Below are positions 21,680 through 32,201 of a DNA stretch of 64,000 bases, piece by piece. The notes under the pieces were generated by a model, which was not told where the DNA came from, made no database searches, and worked only from the letters and a program-made list of their open reading frames with translations. The translations under genes and the position numbers were made by a program. Position 1 is the stretch's first letter; every line of letters starts with the position of its first letter. Source of the stretch: Nematopogon swammerdamellus (Eukaryota > Arthropoda > Insecta > Lepidoptera > Adelidae); the NCBI GenBank assembly GCA_946902875.1, contig OX336343.1, positions 17,593,596 to 17,657,595 on the forward strand, in the 5' to 3' direction.

Positions 21680-21816
21680 TAGTGTTACGTATCCGTACGG
21701 GATCCTATTACTACGGCCTACGCCGTCTGCCCGTCTCTGTCTCACTTAAGCACAGAATATCTAATAGCTTAAGGCTGTATCTTTTGAAGCTTACCTATAG
21801 TTAGCCGGTTGCAATT
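21680..21816 (+). mobile_element. AGGGTTCCGTA-type repeat (family G), partial
   Basis: GTATCCGTACGGGATCCTAT, the GCCGTCTGCCCGTCT block and CTTTTGAAGCTTACC match the first 130 bp of the copy at 58918. Confidence 0.55.
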
Positions 21817-22450
21817 TTCACAGAATATGAACGCGACAACGTGCTAATCGGAGAGTTCGATGTCGATTTCACGAAAACTCCCAACGCCCAACAATAGGCG
21901 CACGCGGTTTTTGCTGACGCCTCTGGGGTTCGACCGATTCTTCCAACCGAGGTCCCAATACCATATTTGGCTGCATTGATACTATTTTTTCTAACATTGA
22001 CGTTGACGTCATGTTGGAGAAAGGTGGTGTCGCGGAGACAGCTTTTAGCCATCACAAACAGCAATGGCTTCGATATATAATAAAAACCGGCCAGGCGTGA
22101 ATCGTACTCGGTGTTGTTTTAAATGGTCCACCAACACAAAGCCGATGGTTACGAGTTCTTTTATGAGTTTATAGATAGTTTCGTTTAGTTCATGTTTGTC
22201 GCATCCAGTCTGGTATATTCGCAAGTCTGGCAGTATTCAGCTGTCGTAAACAAATTCAATCAAGCCGCGAGGTGGGCGACTAGCTTGAGATGATGTCGAC
22301 CGGGAGCGGGGTGTCGCGAGGAGGAAATAAGCATATTTTGACTATGCCGCCGCGCCGCGCCGCCGGCTTCTGACTTAAACGTCTTGAGTGTGGAGAGAGA
22401 ATTTGTGCATCATCATCAAAAAATAAATATGTATAAACTGGTTATTTAAA
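21817..22450. other. Unidentified stretch
   Basis: The - strand ORF 21801-22064 (87 codons) has no recognised family. GC-rich GCCGCGCCGCGCCGCCGGC at about 22347-22366. Confidence 0.35.
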
Positions 22451-22630
22451 GAAAGGGATTGAAAATGGCGGCCTTTTACAGCTGTACAGTCGGCATGCAA
22501 ATGGTTTTTTTGCATAGTATATTTTTTTATTTCTATATTTTGTCTTGGAACAAATGGTTCATTTTCTTTAGATAGCAATACTGTGTGAGCGAGAGGCAAA
22601 TAGGAGCGCCGCCATTTTCAATCCATTTCT
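22451..22630. mobile_element. Short MITE, about 22-bp inverted repeats
   Basis: GAAAGGGATTGAAAATGGCG is mirrored by CGCCATTTTCAATCCATTTC at the right end. About 180 bp. Confidence 0.6.
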
Positions 22631-22719
22631 ATAAATAGCCGTAGTATGTATGAGAATTAAATTAAATGGCTTGGCATGTAATTTCGACAAGAGCCTAGTG
22701 TATCTAATAGAATGAAGTG

Positions 22720-23010
22720 AAGCTAAAAGCTTCCATTGCTGGCGGATGCAACTGGCGTCCTGCAGTCAAGCTTTGTCAATGGATAAGTCTTGACACTGCA
22801 CACCATCACGTAGCATCCCCACAATCGGGTTAAGCAGAGTAATCGGTGTTCTGCTGCGAGAACGGGGCACAACACCTATCACTGCATGTTTAGCAAAGCA
22901 TTAGGACAAGATAACTTATCGAGCTGTAAGGTGACGTGACGCACAAAAACAGTTACCTACTGCATGACTTTGGAAGAGCCGTGCCAAGGTGAGAGGTGGC
23001 TAGACTGTTG
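22720..23010 (-). repeat. Dispersed repeat family X, diverged
   Basis: Contains AATCGGGTTAAGCAGAGTAA, AGCAAAGCATTAGGACAAGA and CCGTGCCAAGGTGAGAGGTG, the same word order as 62160-62345. Confidence 0.55.
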
Positions 23011-23436
23011 CAAATTAGCGCGGCATTTTGCTCATATCCTTCATTCCATTTTGCTCTAATAACAACATTAATCCGAGCGGAGCCAGTATAGCCTTCTAAT
23101 GTGATAACATAAATAGCAGCAAAGACTACTCAGTCTATCTCATCAGCTGATTCCTATTAGGAAAATCTTCTATGAAGCCGTAGATCTATTTTGGCGAAAC
23201 CTCATTAGCACCGCGAACAGTATCCTCTCACGCCAATTTATCAGCTACGAGAAGCTTTCTTCGGGCTTAATTGGCCTCGTAGGACTTCATCTACCGACGA
23301 GGATAATCGCAACGTTATAGCCCATAGAAAATCTAATCACGCTGGATTCAGTTGAAAAGGATAGAAGCGGCATCAAGCAGTCGAGTAGGTGAAAAGTAAT
23401 TTTTCACACCATTGCTTCATACATTATTTTCATACA
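23011..23436. other. Unidentified stretch
   Basis: No gene or repeat recognised. Confidence 0.35.
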
Positions 23437-23790
23437 TGTCTAAGCAGCATCCACACGTTGGCCAAGCGAGGCAAACATAAATTAGCATCCAAACGTTGGC
23501 CAAGTAAGGCAAACATAAAGCAGCATCCACACGTTGGCCAAGTAGGGCAAACATAAAGCATCATCCGCACGTTGACCAAGTAAGGCAAACATAAAGCAGC
23601 ATCCACACGTTGGCCAAGTAGGGCAAACATAAAGCATCATCCGCACGTTGACCAAGTAAGGCAAACATAAAGCAGCATCCACACGTTGGCCAAGTAGGGC
23701 AAACATAAAGCATCATCCGCACGTTGACCAAGTAAGGCAAACATAAAGCAGCATCCACACGTTTGCCAAGTAAGGCAAACATTTTAGCTA
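23437..23790. repeat. 38-bp minisatellite, about 9 units
   Basis: Units contain GCATCCACACGTTGGCCAAG followed by a TAGGGCAAACATAAA-type end. The word AAACAT recurs at 23473, 23511, 23549, 23587, 23625, 23663, 23701, 23739 and 23777, exactly 38 bp apart. From 23549 two variants alternate, giving a 76-bp dimer repeated three times. The overlapping - strand ORFs only translate the repeat. Confidence 0.9.
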
Positions 23791-23870
23791 TCTCCTTCTT
23801 ACTAAGCAATTAGAGAGAGACGAAACTAAAACATTTGCCTTGCTTAGCCAACTTGTGGATCCGGCTTTAG
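23740..23870. mobile_element. Foldback whose left arm is the minisatellite unit
   Basis: The last array unit plus TTTTAGCT is mirrored by CTAAAACATTTGCCTTGCTT and AGCCAACTTGTGGATCC at 23827-23864, across a loop of about 40 bp. The array therefore looks like a one-sided amplification of an inverted-repeat arm. Confidence 0.65.
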
Positions 23871-23989
23871 AGATTGACCAGCATCGCTACATATTATACG
23901 ATTCAACGTCTGTGGTCTATTTATATGTATGTATGCCATGAACAACTTCGCTTATAACTCAAGAGCGGCTCCGGTCTTTTGCATATGTA

Positions 23990-24060
23990 GATAGATAGAT
24001 AGATAGAAATACTTTATTGCTCCAAAAATCATTTTACAGAAACAAACAATAAGAAATCTA
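23990..24060 (-). repeat. LINE tail (family R) with GATA microsatellite
   Basis: TAGATAGATAGATAGATAG followed by ACTTTATTGCTCC, the complement of GGAGCAATAAAGT plus TATC repeats. Confidence 0.6.
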
Positions 24061-24290
24061 TGTATTGAGACACAGACTCTCGATACATTTTATTTCGATC
24101 ATTTACTTGATACAGACAGAGATACAAACATCATAGAAGTTACCTTTCAGAATTATCACACCGCCTCGTTCGCAGTTAGAAGATAAGATGTTGAAAACAA
24201 AGTAGCGTAAGGCAATAGCTAGTCTATCACTTTGAATACTTTCTCTATACGCCATTTCGTGATTATCGGATAGGTATCATACAGATACCT

Positions 24291-24557
24291 ATAATATCAA
24301 AGGCGGCAATCTCCACATAGTATTGAAAATAAAGTAAAGATGAAGTTTTTTTCGTCTATGGTTCTAGAATATATTAAATAAATGTCTCCGTACCAAGCAC
24401 GGCAATATCCAATAGAAAATCATACATAAAAATTCATGTCCACATCAGTCTTGGCAATCTCCACCTTGGTTTCCATACATACATTTTTTTTACACTTTTA
24501 CCTTTTTCTTATTTCTGAGAAAATAGCTCTTGTGGAGATTGCCGCCTTTGATATTAT
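24291..24557. mobile_element. MITE with about 27-bp inverted repeats
   Basis: ATAATATCAAAGGCGGCAAT is mirrored by ATTGCCGCCTTTGATATTAT at the right end. About 267 bp, AT-rich and non-coding. Confidence 0.75.
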
Positions 24558-25021
24558 ATGTCTCTACTCCACATAGGCGGCGCCGGCAATACCTTGGGAG
24601 CAGTTATGTTGCAAATCATTAGCTGAGAAGTGCGCTCGACCGTCGTCGTTACGGGCCCAATTAAAAAGCAATCACTCGGCGATTACGATCTGACTACTTA
24701 ACGGCTTGAACATATGTTCGGATTGTGCTTTAGTGTGACACATACTGTTCCACTGTGCCAGTTTAATCACACAATCATTGCGTCACGGATCTCCACGTGT
24801 CCCTGACACACCTTTGATATAATTGTTTATAGTTCGTTGTTTAATTTCATCCACAGGTAGGTGACCAGATCTTGGTAACGTCGAAAATTCAGGCAGTTTT
24901 AATTCAATATGGAGAAGAAATGACAAACAAACTTCGCAAGTCACAATGTTTTGTTAGCACCTTATAGATATTATATTTATCCATTTGTTTAAACATTTTT
25001 TTTATATTAATTTTACATATT
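24558..25021. other. Unidentified stretch with a Z-family scrap
   Basis: GGATCTCCACGTGTCCCTGACACACC at about 24787-24812 matches repeat family Z. Nothing else identified. Confidence 0.4.
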
Positions 25022-25206
25022 TACAAACTTAAAATCTTAAATTAATACAAAAACAAATGGAGTTTCCACCACCGGCGGCGGGCGGGGCGGGGAGAACCCA
25101 TGATACCGATGATCGGGCCCTAGGGAGAGAAACCTCCGAACGATGCGTGCAGTGTCGAGCAGGGCTGCCTTCTGGATCTGGCCCTTGACCCAACCACTCA
25201 GCGACC
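25022..25206 (-). pseudogene. R4/Dong-like LINE 3' end, truncated
   Basis: On the - strand it encodes GWVKGQIQKAALLDTARIVR and continues RRFLSLGP, the C-terminus of the protein at 47564-48184, then a GC-rich stop region and AT-rich 3' UTR. Its 5' side abuts repeat X at about 25207. Confidence 0.7.
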
Positions 25207-25553
25207 GTGTGGGGCCGGTACTTAAAAAGAATAGCCCCACTGCATCTCTCATCGTGCATGTCGTAAAAGGTGACTAAAGGATTAAGAGGAGATGCCGTGC
25301 TAAAGGGCGACAGGTCAGTAACCTCTCATCTTCGAACGGTCCTTCGACCGAGGCATGCAGCGGCGTGGGTCTTCTTGCCTTACTCGCTGCTTGATAGTTA
25401 TCTCGTCCGAATACTTCGCTAAGCGTGGTAGTCGGTGTTGTGCTGTAATTTACAAGAGTACCTGCAGTACAGCTCCGGTTACTCTGCTTACACCGATTGT
25501 CGAGATACAGCGTGTGGTGTGTATGTAAAACACAATAGCGTACGTACAGTTCC
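25207..25553 (-). repeat. Dispersed repeat family X
   Basis: Reading - strand: ACAACACCGACTACCACGC-type start, CGGTCGAAGGACCGT, CTTTAGCACGGCATCTCC, CACCTTTTACGACATGCACG and ATGCAGTGGGGCTATTC. Near full length compared with 62090-62450. Confidence 0.55.
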
Positions 25554-25760
25554 CTCAAAACTTTAAAATGCCGCCCGACCTACCTGCCAGTCAACAAATT
25601 TTAGGTCATTTAGGGTAGACTTTGTCGCTGTCGATGTCGCTCGCATCTTGGGTTCGCGCATGTGCAGTGAAGCAAATTATCTACCCTATGATCTACCTAG
25701 GAGTGATGACCTAAAATTCATTGACTGCGCAGATAGGTCGAGCGGCATTTAAGTTTTGAG
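25554..25760. mobile_element. MITE with about 55-bp inverted repeats
   Basis: CTCAAAACTTTAAAATGCCG and CAACAAATTTTAGGTCAT at the left are mirrored by ATGACCTAAAATTCATTG and CGGCATTTAAGTTTTGAG at the right. Confidence 0.75.
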
Positions 25761-26430
25761 GTAATTGTAACGTGTTGTATCCACCATCAAAATGGCATAG
25801 ATTCGGTTCGCATCCGGTGTACCGATCAGACAGGTTTATTACGCGAAAATGGCGAAAACCGATACGAAAACGCAACGAAAACTACGGTCCACTTTCGGTC
25901 CGATTCCGAAAGCGTGTGCCACAGACGTAAAATGGGGGGCATTTGTTTTGTGTCGTTCGATCTTCAAATGTTCGAACGGTATTAACATTTAAATTCTGAT
26001 TACTTTTTCACCCAGAATAGATAGCCAAGTTCCGAAGTAATTTATTACCAGCTTCCGAGCCTGCTCCAAATCGATCCCATGTGCAAAGCGACGTTTAGTT
26101 AGGCACATCTTCGCTGGTCGGGCGGCGCGGCGGGAGGGAGAGCTCAGGTGTCTGCCTTGTTTAATCGCTACGTAATTACTTAGCTATACGAGGTGTTAAG
26201 CGAAGCCTGGCGGCCGGGGGGAACATCTAACTCACTTAAGTTTATAGCGAGACAATGTATTAGGCCGTTAATTGCTGTTTAATGGCGGAGATTATTGAAA
26301 TCCGAGAGTAAACACATTTGCCCGTTTTTGTATCGTCGAGAGAATGGAGATGAGAGGCTGTAGGCCCTTTAGTTTGTTTCAGTTCGTGAAGGGCGTTCGT
26401 AAAAACAGTAAATAAAAAATATCGTATACA
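25761..26430. other. Unidentified non-repetitive stretch
   Basis: No inverted repeat, LINE or SINE signature found. GC content looks higher than its surroundings. No ORF with motifs. It could hold conserved non-coding sequence, but this cannot be judged here. Confidence 0.35.
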
Positions 26431-27108
26431 GATCGCGATAGCTCAGTGGTGCAGTCGGTCGACTGTCGGCCGTGATCATAAGCACACATGAGCGCGGTCA
26501 AGACTTGGATGGGTGACCGCTCGACTGTTGGAGGGTGACCGTGGTTCGGATTCCAAGTAAAATTTGAAGGTCCATTTTCATATTCCTAACTAGGTGGTAG
26601 GGTATAACCCGCCCGGGTAAATACCACCGCACTGAATGAAAGGTCAGTTGAAACGGCTATGTTTTTTTTATGGATACGCGAGACACTTGGCGCCGTCAGC
26701 ATGGATTGTTGAGCCGACGACGCCCAAAAGCATTCGGTTCAGAACGGGGTCTGCGAATGCCGTGCCGGCGTGACAGATGCCTTTCTACGCTTCTCTTGAA
26801 AGATCCTAAGTCATATACTGAAGGAAACACATCGGGAGGAAGTGCATTCCAGAGTTTCGCAGTGCGTAAGATAAAAGAAATACTGGAGCGCTTAGTCCGC
26901 ACTTTAGGCAGCTCTACAGTGTAGGAATGTATTCCCTGTCTGTTACGCGTGGACCTATGTGAATAATTCGTGTTTTCCGTCCAGTTCCGTGTGGCCGGCA
27001 CGACCGCTGAAGCACTGACATGACACCTAGTTCACCAAGGTGTAATAGGCTGACATTACTGATGTAGTAGGTGATGTAGACAATCGTGTCAGTTTCCATA
27101 AAAAAAAC
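26431..27108 (+). mobile_element. SINE family S, full length, interrupted by a LINE fragment
   Basis: Head ATAGCTCAGTGGTGCAGTCG (A-box-like), 5S-like GAGCGCGGTCAAGACTTGGA and TGGGTGACCGC, B-box-like GTGGTTCGGATTCCA, then body and GTTTCCATA plus A-tail. The body is split at 26663-26954 by a Jockey-like 3' end flanked by CTATGT repeats. Confidence 0.85.
26663..26954 (-). pseudogene. Nested Jockey-like LINE fragment with TSD
   Basis: The - strand encodes SFILRTAKLWNALPPDVF and YDLGSFKRSVERHLSRRHG, the typical end of Jockey-group RT proteins. The A-tail is seen as T at 26662-26669. The 6-bp duplication CTATGT at 26657-26662 and 26955-26960 and the unbroken SINE sequence on each side prove the order of events. 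It is 5' truncated. Confidence 0.8.
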
Positions 27109-27889
27109 CAGAAAATATCGTTCTATGACAGTTCAGACACGACCAAATGGACGCACTGACGTGGCTTATGGTGTATGTGTTGACCACGGGGTTATAATAT
27201 CGTGATGTATACAACCGTTCATCCCATGCCATTCCAAAATAATATTTTCAAATCGCTAAACGAATACGTAAATTCGTGAGTATTTCTGTAAATTCTTTTA
27301 CATCACACTGATCCGTTTTATCTCGAGAGAATTTGAAAGCTTTGGTAATAGAGTTCCGCACACGACTCGACAGTCGAATTTTGCTCAATATCGACGGGTA
27401 TAAAGCATTTTACCAAGAGGAAAACCCTCTCGCTTTCCCGAAATTCGTACCTGCATGAATTACGATTGGTTCGCCGGTCGCACGTTGCCGTACCTCCCCG
27501 GAGCCATATCTCCGCTGGGTTTCCGTATTTTTTCATACGCTCACTTTACCGTCTCTCGAGTGACGATACCTTATCGGGTTATCCCGAGGTGACACGCCGC
27601 CGCCGACCCGAAAACTACTGGAAATTTACTCAAAAGGTCCGCGAGGAAATTTCTTTTACTCCTTACAGGACTGTATCACGAAGTTTCGAAACATATTTTC
27701 ATGTAGCCTAGTGGAAGGAAAAGTGAATATTTTCTCAGATCTGTCACATAGGCTTAGGCTTGCGTCTAGCGGTCGTGTTTGTCGTTGCTTTGTGGACAGA
27801 TATATTGTTTCGTTGTTTTATTTGTTGCTAGCAACCGCTCACCTTGGTGCGGTCCTTCTAAAATTATGTAGTAGGTAACTGTCTTCGTG
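27109..27889. other. Unidentified stretch
   Basis: Opposing ORFs of 72-81 codons at 27318-27711 lack motifs. No repeat matched. Confidence 0.35.
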
Positions 27890-28010
27890 ACTTAAGTACT
27901 TCGTGCTTGAGAAATTCTTTTGTCCTGATACTTTGCTAAACGTGGCAGCAACACAACACCGATTACTTTGCTTGCCCCGATTGTCGGGATACAGGTGGTG
28001 GTATATACGT
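27890..28010 (+). repeat. Dispersed repeat family X, fragment
   Basis: TCCTGATACTTTGCTAAACG, ACACAACACCGATTACTTTG and CCCCGATTGTCGGGATACAG, as at 54940-55045. Confidence 0.6.
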
Positions 28011-28204
28011 ATTTAGTTTCGGTGGAGTTGGAAAGTGTCACTGTTGGAAAAGTAGGTATCGTTCGTAATCGCAGAGTAACTTTGTTTAGAAGTCTGACGT
28101 TAGCAACAATTGAAAACTTTCCAGGTGACAATCAGAGTTTAGAAAAATTGGAAACATACAACAGTGTAAAATAACTAACTTTGTTAAAATATCTTAAAAA
28201 TTAT

Positions 28205-28330
28205 TCAAGGCCCAGATCCAGAAGGTAGCCCTGCTCGACAATGCACGCATCGTCCGGAGGTTCCTCTCTTTGGGACCCGACCATCGGTAGCCTGGGCTCG
28301 CCCCGCCGCCGCCGGTGGTGGAAAATGCAT
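28205..28330 (+). pseudogene. R4/Dong-like LINE 3' end fragment
   Basis: Encodes AQIQKVALLDNARIVRRFLS then a GC-rich CCGCCGCCGCCGGTGGTGGA end, as in the - strand copies at 25022, 47081 and 47455. Strongly 5' truncated. Confidence 0.7.
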
Positions 28331-28877
28331 TTAGTTAACTTGTATATGTTTCTTATATTTTATATTCTAATGTATACAAAATAAGTTTTAAAAAAATGTA
28401 TGAATAAATGTATAATACAATAACTAAAATTAATATTTTTAAAAGTTTCAATAAATACATCAATATCATTATCGTAAATCAGCTGAGTGGGCTCACTTTC
28501 CGTCACATGTTGTGTACATCGGTTGTGTAGATACATTCTTGTGTACATGTATATTTTTGTGAGTTAATGTTATGTGACGAATAAATAAATCATTTCATTT
28601 CATTTACATACAACCTCTAGCTAGACCTCAAGGTAGCTTCTGACCAGAAATTACGCGAGCAAATAAAACAAAAAAAAGGAAGGGAGCAGACGTCAGGTGG
28701 CGCTGTGCTATTACAATTCAACGTCTTATTCTTGTCCATTTGTGCCTTTTGTATTTTGTTATAGACACCTCAAATGTGCACTTTCTAATCATACAGAATA
28801 ATAAGAAATACAGAAATGTAATATATAAATGTAAACTATTCTTGTTGGTCTGCATGTACTTCTCCCACATCCCAAAG
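28331..28877. other. Unidentified AT-rich stretch
   Basis: AATAAATAAATCATTTCATTTC near 28580 looks like another LINE A-rich tail, but it is too short to place. Otherwise anonymous. Confidence 0.35.
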
Positions 28878-28972
28878 TTAGTTAGAATAGAATGCCTCGC
28901 GGCATTAAGCACGCCTATTATGCCTAATTTGTATAAATTTGTGTTCAATAAAGAATATTTACATACACATAC
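28878..28972 (+). repeat. LINE 3' tail (family L)
   Basis: TAGAATGCCTCGCGGCATTA through GTGTTCAATAAAGAATATTT; upstream 28850-28877 (CTGCATGTACTTCTCCCACA) also matches 59957-59980, so the copy extends back some way. Confidence 0.7.
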
Positions 28973-29730
28973 AAATGTTATGTTCTACTGTCTCGCTCAC
29001 TTTTCAAATGGTACGTTCTGTGAGCTTGTAAAATTGTTTCTGGGTCAGAGTAAGCTTACTTTTGTAGCCCATATTTTAGTCGTCTTATTCTGGTACTATC
29101 ACATTATGTATTCTTATATAATTCAATACGTCACATCATAGAAGATGCAACTGTTCAAAATTTAGAGAGAATACGAGAATACTCTATGATGAACCTAGTT
29201 ATAAAACTCGGTTGATGTCTATCAACCTGAAATGTTTATGGAAAATAACTAATATTCGAACTCCGAGCTGTGGGCAAAAGCTAAAACAATAAAAAATCTC
29301 CCAATAGTCAAGAAATGTTAATCGAGAATGCAAAAGGAAGGTAGGCCGCAGCTAGCACCGCAACTTGGGCGATATATCACGTGAATATTCTATAAGAACT
29401 TAATACTAATTTATTGCGGACGAGCGCGGCTCGGCCGGGAGTGGCAGCAATAACGGAAAAGCTCCTGCAGGGGGCGACATTTGATTTCGTTTGCGTTTGA
29501 GACTGCTAACTGGTAAAAAGCTAGTCAACTATTAATCTCAAAGAATGTAATATTCCTAAATATTATGACGTAGTCGTTTCTGACGCAATGGTTTGTATAA
29601 TCTTGTCAAATATACTTACGCTTTGAGGCGTGGAATGTTTATTTTACGTATAATACGGTGTGATAAAACTTTTATAATGATAGCAACTGAAAATTATATG
29701 ACAAATTATGATTTAAAAAAACCCTTATTT
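28973..29730. other. Unidentified stretch
   Basis: No recognisable gene or repeat. Confidence 0.35.
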
Positions 29731-30180
29731 AAGACTGCGGTACTACAGCGTGGGGCACAATTTGCAAAATTTGACACATTTTCGTTTCGGTTTTTTGTTC
29801 AACGAATTTCAAAAATATATATATTAAAAAATCCTGTCTAAAAGTTGACCATATTTAAAAGTTGGTGACAGATTTTATTTTTATTTATGTCAATTAATAT
29901 GTGAAAAAAATAATTACAAACGTACTACTAAATGGTCGAAATACTCCGAAATGCTCTCTTTGTTTCGAAATTGCAGCTTTCTAAAACATTATTTTGAGTT
30001 TATAGGTACTAATTGCAGATGATGTAAGATAAAATTTTACTTCTTTTGACAGATTTGGATATTCGTGTAATGTAAATTGGTTCAACAAACTTTGAACAAA
30101 TACTATAAAACAAGCGAACGCTTCGCTATTCAAAATGCGCCATATCAGTGCGCATTTTGATGCTGTAGTACCGCGCTCTT
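29731..30180. mobile_element. MITE, TTAA-flanked, about 20-bp inverted repeats
   Basis: AAGACTGCGGTACTACAGCG at the left and GCTGTAGTACCGCGCTCTT at the right mirror each other. The termini sit in TTAAGAC and CTCTTAA contexts, compatible with a TTAA target as used by piggyBac elements. 450 bp, no transposase. Confidence 0.65.
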
Positions 30181-30808
30181 AAAACATAGTTCTTTTAACA
30201 ACATAATTTTATTTCATTAATGCGTCATTTTCATCATCGATAATAAAATGTTGCATGCATCTTGTAGACTTTACGTCCTACAAATTAATATTCAGTTATT
30301 TCCGTTAATGGCTTTGAATAGTCTTGTAATCTTGTAGTGACTGTCTAGGCTGAAGTGTCTAATGTTGATATTTTATTAATAAGAAACGTTCTGTTCGAGA
30401 TCTTTAAATGTATATTGAACTGTTTGTGTCGATAGTACTTTCATAGCCAAGTATTAAATGTTGGTTTCCGCCACTCATCGCCTATTTGTCATCCCTCCGT
30501 CCCATTTTAAAGCCATTCTGGTGAATGGTATAAAACTTATGCATTACTACGCTGAATTTCTGCCACCATAAGTCAAACCGCAATGACTCCAAGGCAGTTG
30601 TAATAAAATAACTTTTACTTTATTCTGTTTCCCTAAATTTGTTTAAGTTTTAATGGCTGTAACAATTTTTCAAGGGATAATGTTAAGATTTACGTCAGAT
30701 TTGTTACGTTTTCGTACTTTTTAAGCGAATAGCCAAGTGTAAATGTTATATTATGGAAACACTCGCATATAAAACACTGTATAAATAATTAAATATTCTT
30801 TGTTACAG
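30181..30808. other. Intron-like stretch before the IMD exon
   Basis: AT-rich, with no repeat recognised. It ends with TTCTTTGTTACAG, a good pyrimidine-rich 3' splice site. Confidence 0.4.
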
Positions 30809-30884
30809 AACATCCTGGACAAATTCAATCCGGGAGCGCGGCAGATGATCATAGCCGGCAAGGCCTACCTCAAGGCTCTACATG
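30809..30884 (+). CDS. IRSp53: Internal exon of a BAIAP2/IRSp53-family gene (I-BAR/IMD domain)
   Basis: A 76-nt exon between a TTGTTACAG acceptor and a CATG|GTAAGT donor. It translates as NILDKFNPGARQMIIAGKAY followed by LKALH, ending in phase 1 with G. The FNP...GK.Y.KAL pattern is the start of the IRSp53/MIM homology (I-BAR) domain of BAIAP2-family proteins, which bind and bend plasma membrane and link Rac/Cdc42 to actin. MTSS1-family I-BAR sequences fit less well from memory. The codons are GC-rich compared with the AT-rich flanks, as expected for a conserved exon. No neighbouring exon was recognised, so flanking introns are large. Assignment rests on one short peptide. Confidence 0.72.
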
Positions 30885-30929
30885 GTAAGTTTAATAAAGT
30901 CATTTACAAATACATTACATAATATCCTT

Positions 30930-31200
30930 TATTTCACATTTAAAATTTTTATATTAATTTTAAATATATTATACAAAAGTAATAAAAATACACAAAATTA
31001 ATACAAAAATTAAAACGCTAATACCGCCGGCGGCGGCGGCGGCGGGAGACAATCCTCCAACCGTGCCGCGCCGGCGGCGGCGGGTGCAGGCCGTGGCTAC
31101 GGAGCTCTCCGAGACGACGCGAGACTAGTTTCGAGCGATGGGTGGTGGTACTAGACACGTAGGCCACCACCACCCCCATCTCGGAGAGCTCCGAAAAAAC
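30930..31200 (-). repeat. Possible related LINE 3' end with CGG repeats
   Basis: AT-rich TTAATACAAAAATTAAAA followed by CCGCCGGCGGCGGCGGCGGC resembles the 3' UTR and GC-rich end of the R4/Dong-like copies, but the coding part is not recognised. GGAGCTCTCCGAGA at about 31098 and its mirror TCTCGGAGAGCTCC at 31179 form an inverted repeat. Confidence 0.35.
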
Positions 31201-32201
31201 ACAAATACATACACATATACATACATAAAAATACATTACATTATTATTTACAAAATTATGGAGAGACATATTTTTATTCGTGGTTCAAAATTAAAGCTTA
31301 TAATGGGAAAAAACTTCAAATACCAGTCGGATCTTTTCATTCGGTCCGATAAAAATGTATTTAATTGAAGAAAGTAATCCAGGACAATAAATTAAAGGTC
31401 CTAAAGGTGACCGGTTAAAACTAACAACTAAAAATTGCATTAATATTGACGGACAGTATTGAAACCAAATACGATGTTATAAACCTATATAATACAGTAC
31501 ATAATACTTCATGTTGTAAGTATCACTTTAGGAAGTTTTCCCTTTTCACATTATTACCATAGGTTGCGAAACTAAGGGGTCTTGTAAGTGGACAATCGCA
31601 ACGTAAGCAAAAATCCAGGCTTCTGCGGTATCGGCATGGGTAAGGGAGGAAGAACCTTCGGGAAAGGGGGAAGAACCTTCGGGAAGGGTGGAAGGGGGTG
31701 GGAACAACTCCGTATAATTTTCTCGAGAGTATTTACGACAAAACTGCTCCATAAGTCAGTTTTATGGCGCATCCGTTATTGTTGGCCGACAAGTGTAGAA
31801 AAAAGGGGACAGACTTTTGTATTAGTGCGGGACTGGATTTATTTTGAAATATCGCTTGCGGTGAGACCACGCGCACTCTACATTCAGTGTCCCGTAGTAA
31901 CAGAATTGAGATTAAGTTAAAGTTCTTTATTTTCTTTCTGAATAATTGAATTAATAACTTTTACAAGAGGCATCTGTTCTGGTGATTGATGACATTGATG
32001 ACATTGTAATTAATTCTTATACAGTAATGATTTCTAGTGTTTGTCTACTTTTTATGTTTTGTACTTTTTATCTATTGTTACAATATTGGAAGAAAATTTT
32101 GCTAATTGGTTGGAGCACCAATATTCAACGAGTCACAAGAGAGAAAATTATACAAAGAATTCACAAAATTACAATTCACATTTTAAAAAGTATGTAATTA
32201 T
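31201..32201. other. Unidentified stretch with a 21-bp triplet repeat
   Basis: 31643-31692 repeats GGAAGAACCTTCGGGAA-type units two to three times in frame (RTFGKGG). The host ORF (31588-31920) has no recognised family. The rest is AT-rich. Confidence 0.4.

Noticed and set aside
23437..23790. Regular short repeats resembling a CRISPR array
   Set aside because: Units are contiguous with no unique spacers, in a eukaryotic genome without cas genes.
23430..23809. Three overlapping - strand ORFs of 66-82 codons encoding repeated Cys/Leu-rich peptides
   Set aside because: They translate a 38-bp minisatellite; 38 is not divisible by three and the frames have no independent support.
26431..26530. 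Possible tRNA or 5S rRNA gene
   Set aside because: The tRNA-like and 5S-like parts are chimeric, recur in many SINE copies and are followed by a common body and A-tail.
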